This document shows, one piece after another, positions 62,745 to 64,000 of a stretch of 64,000 nucleotides of DNA (position 1 is the first letter of the stretch; every line of letters starts with the position of its first letter). The notes beneath the pieces are model-generated. The model ran no database searches. It was given only the letters and a program-made list of their open reading frames with translations, and was not told where the DNA came from. The translations under genes and the position numbers were made by a program. This DNA is from Paenibacillus silvestris (GTDB lineage Bacteria; Bacillota; Bacilli; Paenibacillales; NBRC-103111), in the NCBI RefSeq assembly GCF_009882985.1, contig NZ_WTUZ01000040.1:744001-808000 (forward strand), written 5' to 3'.

Positions 62745-64000
62745 CTACTCTACATATTCGGTAAAATCGACGTTCTCGATAATCCAACGTTTACGTGGAT
62801 CAACTTTATCGCCCATTAAGGTTGTTACTCGGCGTTCCGCCTTCGCTGCATCTTCAATTTGAACCTGCAGCAGCTGCCGGCTCTCTGGATTCATGGTTGT
62901 TTCCCATAACTGCTCTGGATTCATCTCACCAAGTCCTTTGTACCGCTGTAATTCGGTATTCTTGCCAAGCTCTTTCACAACGACTTGCAGTTGTTCGTCG
63001 GTCCATGCATATTTGTATCCGCCATTTTTGCCTTTTCTGGTCACTTTAAAAAGCGGAGGCTGTGCAATGTACACCTTGCCTGCATCAATCATAGGCTTCA
63101 TGTAGCGGTAGAAGAACGTCAGAAGCAGTACTTGAATATGCGCACCGTCGGTATCAGCATCCGTCATAATGATAATTTTACCATAGTTCATTTCTTCGAC
63201 TTCGAACTCAGAGCCGACTCCTGCTCCGATCGCTGCAATGATCGCTTTATACTCGTCGTTTTTCATAATGTCGAGTAGTTTTGCCTTTTCGGGATTCATA
63301 GGCTTCCCTTTCAGCGGCAAAATAGCTTGATGCTTGGAGTCACGCCCTTGCTTCGCAGAACCTCCGGCAGAATCTCCCTCAACGACGAACAACTCATTGC
63401 GCTGCAAATCCTTGGATTGCGCAGGGGTTAGCTTGCCGCCTAGATTCGAGCTCTCGCTCTTCCCTTTTTTCCCGCTGCGAATTTCTTCTCTAGCTTTACG
63501 AGCAGCTTCACGTGCTTTGGAGGCTTGAACTGCCTTCTTCAGCATCATCTGCGCGATTTGCGGATTTTCCTCGAGAAACACTGTCATTTTGTCTGAAACG
63601 ACCGCATCAACTGCACTTCTTGCAATAGCGCTTCCAAGCTGATCCTTCGTTTGACCGACGAATTCGACATCGCCCATCTTAATATTGATCACGACCATCA
63701 TACCTTCTCTTAGGTCGGTACCGTCAAGGTTTTTATCCTTCTCTTTGAGAATGCCCGCTTTACGTGCATATTCATTCATGACCCTGGTATATGCCGTCTT
63801 AAAACCCGTTTCGTGCGTACCGCCGCCGCGGGTTGGGATCGCGTTCACGAATGAGGCAATCGTTTCTGTGTAGCCATCATTGTACTGAAGAGCCACTTCC
63901 ACTTCAATTTCGTCCTTCTCAGAGGCAAAATGAATCACAGGATGAAGTACTGTCTTCTCTTCATTCAGGAATTCCACGAATTGGCTTGCGCCGCCTTCAT
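62745..64000 (-). CDS. parE: DNA topoisomerase IV subunit B (5' end outside window)
   Basis: The C-terminal 417 residues of a GyrB/ParE-type ATPase subunit. The frame is open to the right edge (EGGASQFVEFLN and onward). Seen here are the end of the transducer domain, the TOPRIM domain (LFVVEGDSAGGSAKQGRD, EDAD-equivalent MTDADTDGAHI) and the C-terminal EMNPEQLWETTMNPESR motif. Adjacent parC confirms the assignment as ParE rather than GyrB. Confidence 0.94.
   Translation of the reverse strand, partial: EGGASQFVEFLNEEKTVLHPVIHFASEKDEIEVEVALQYNDGYTETIASFVNAIPTRGGGTHETGFKTAYTRVMNEYARKAGILKEKDKNLDGTDLREGMMVVINIKMGDVEFVGQTKDQLGSAIARSAVDAVVSDKMTVFLEENPQIAQMMLKKAVQASKAREAARKAREEIRSGKKGKSESSNLGGKLTPAQSKDLQRNELFVVEGDSAGGSAKQGRDSKHQAILPLKGKPMNPEKAKLLDIMKNDEYKAIIAAIGAGVGSEFEVEEMNYGKIIIMTDADTDGAHIQVLLLTFFYRYMKPMIDAGKVYIAQPPLFKVTRKGKNGGYKYAWTDEQLQVVVKELGKNTELQRYKGLGEMNPEQLWETTMNPESRQLLQVQIEDAAKAERRVTTLMGDKVDPRKRWIIENVDFTEYVE

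Overview
The window looks like a chromosomal segment of a Paenibacillus-type member of the Bacillota (inference from gene content: SpeD, GlgBCDA, ParEC, DUF1540, DUF309, an SLH-anchored protein, YesM/YesN-type two-component systems, and strong AGGAGG-like ribosome binding sites). Most genes are on the minus strand. I saw no rRNA, tRNA, CRISPR array, prophage or insertion sequence.

Layout. 1-5.9 kb (minus): DUF309 protein, OmpR-type response regulator and histidine kinase, then a lipoprotein, a MacA/YknX-type membrane fusion protein and a MacB/YknY-type ABC ATPase cut by the window edge. 6-11.3 kb: a secreted GH18 protein with six N-terminal repeats, two small Cys-rich proteins, a YyaL-type protein and a HicB-like small protein. 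11.7-17.7 kb: an M20 amidohydrolase/YfcC transporter pair, a LysR regulator, a CynX-type MFS transporter and S-adenosylmethionine decarboxylase.

17.8-40.4 kb (all minus) is the highlight: a cellulosome-like locus for alpha-mannosides. In transcription order it encodes a YesM-type histidine kinase, a second solute-binding protein and a YesN-type response regulator, then a sugar ABC importer (binding lipoprotein and two permeases), a cohesin-SLH cell-surface anchor, a cohesin-dockerin-FN3-dockerin adaptor, a 1968-residue GH92 mannosidase with cohesin, two FIVAR modules and a dockerin, a second GH92 enzyme, and a translationally coupled non-catalytic cohesin/dockerin protein. The two main promoters share a 16-base identical box, a fixed 20-bp spacing to a second shared 9-base element, and a cre-like site. 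A module of about 200 residues that I cannot assign recurs four times in these proteins. The simplest model is a complex tethered to the S-layer/cell wall that trims mannose-containing glycans and feeds the products to the adjacent importer.

40.5-48.8 kb: an AraC/GyrI-like regulator, an MFS transporter with a DUF6530-like protein, a GPH-type symporter with a beta-glucuronidase and a divergent AraC regulator, and a VOC protein. 48.9-56.5 kb: cardiolipin synthase, a small unknown, and the glycogen operon glgB-glgC-glgD-glgA. 56.7-60.3 kb: a parvulin-type PPIase with a stalk domain, an rRNA-methyltransferase-like protein, an RluA pseudouridine synthase, a MarR regulator and a 55-residue protein. 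60.3-64 kb: parC and the 3' part of parE.

Three intergenic regions (8.2, 11.5 and 43.5 kb) carry copies of a roughly 20-bp repeat unit in direct and inverted orientation, which appears to be a dispersed structured repeat family.
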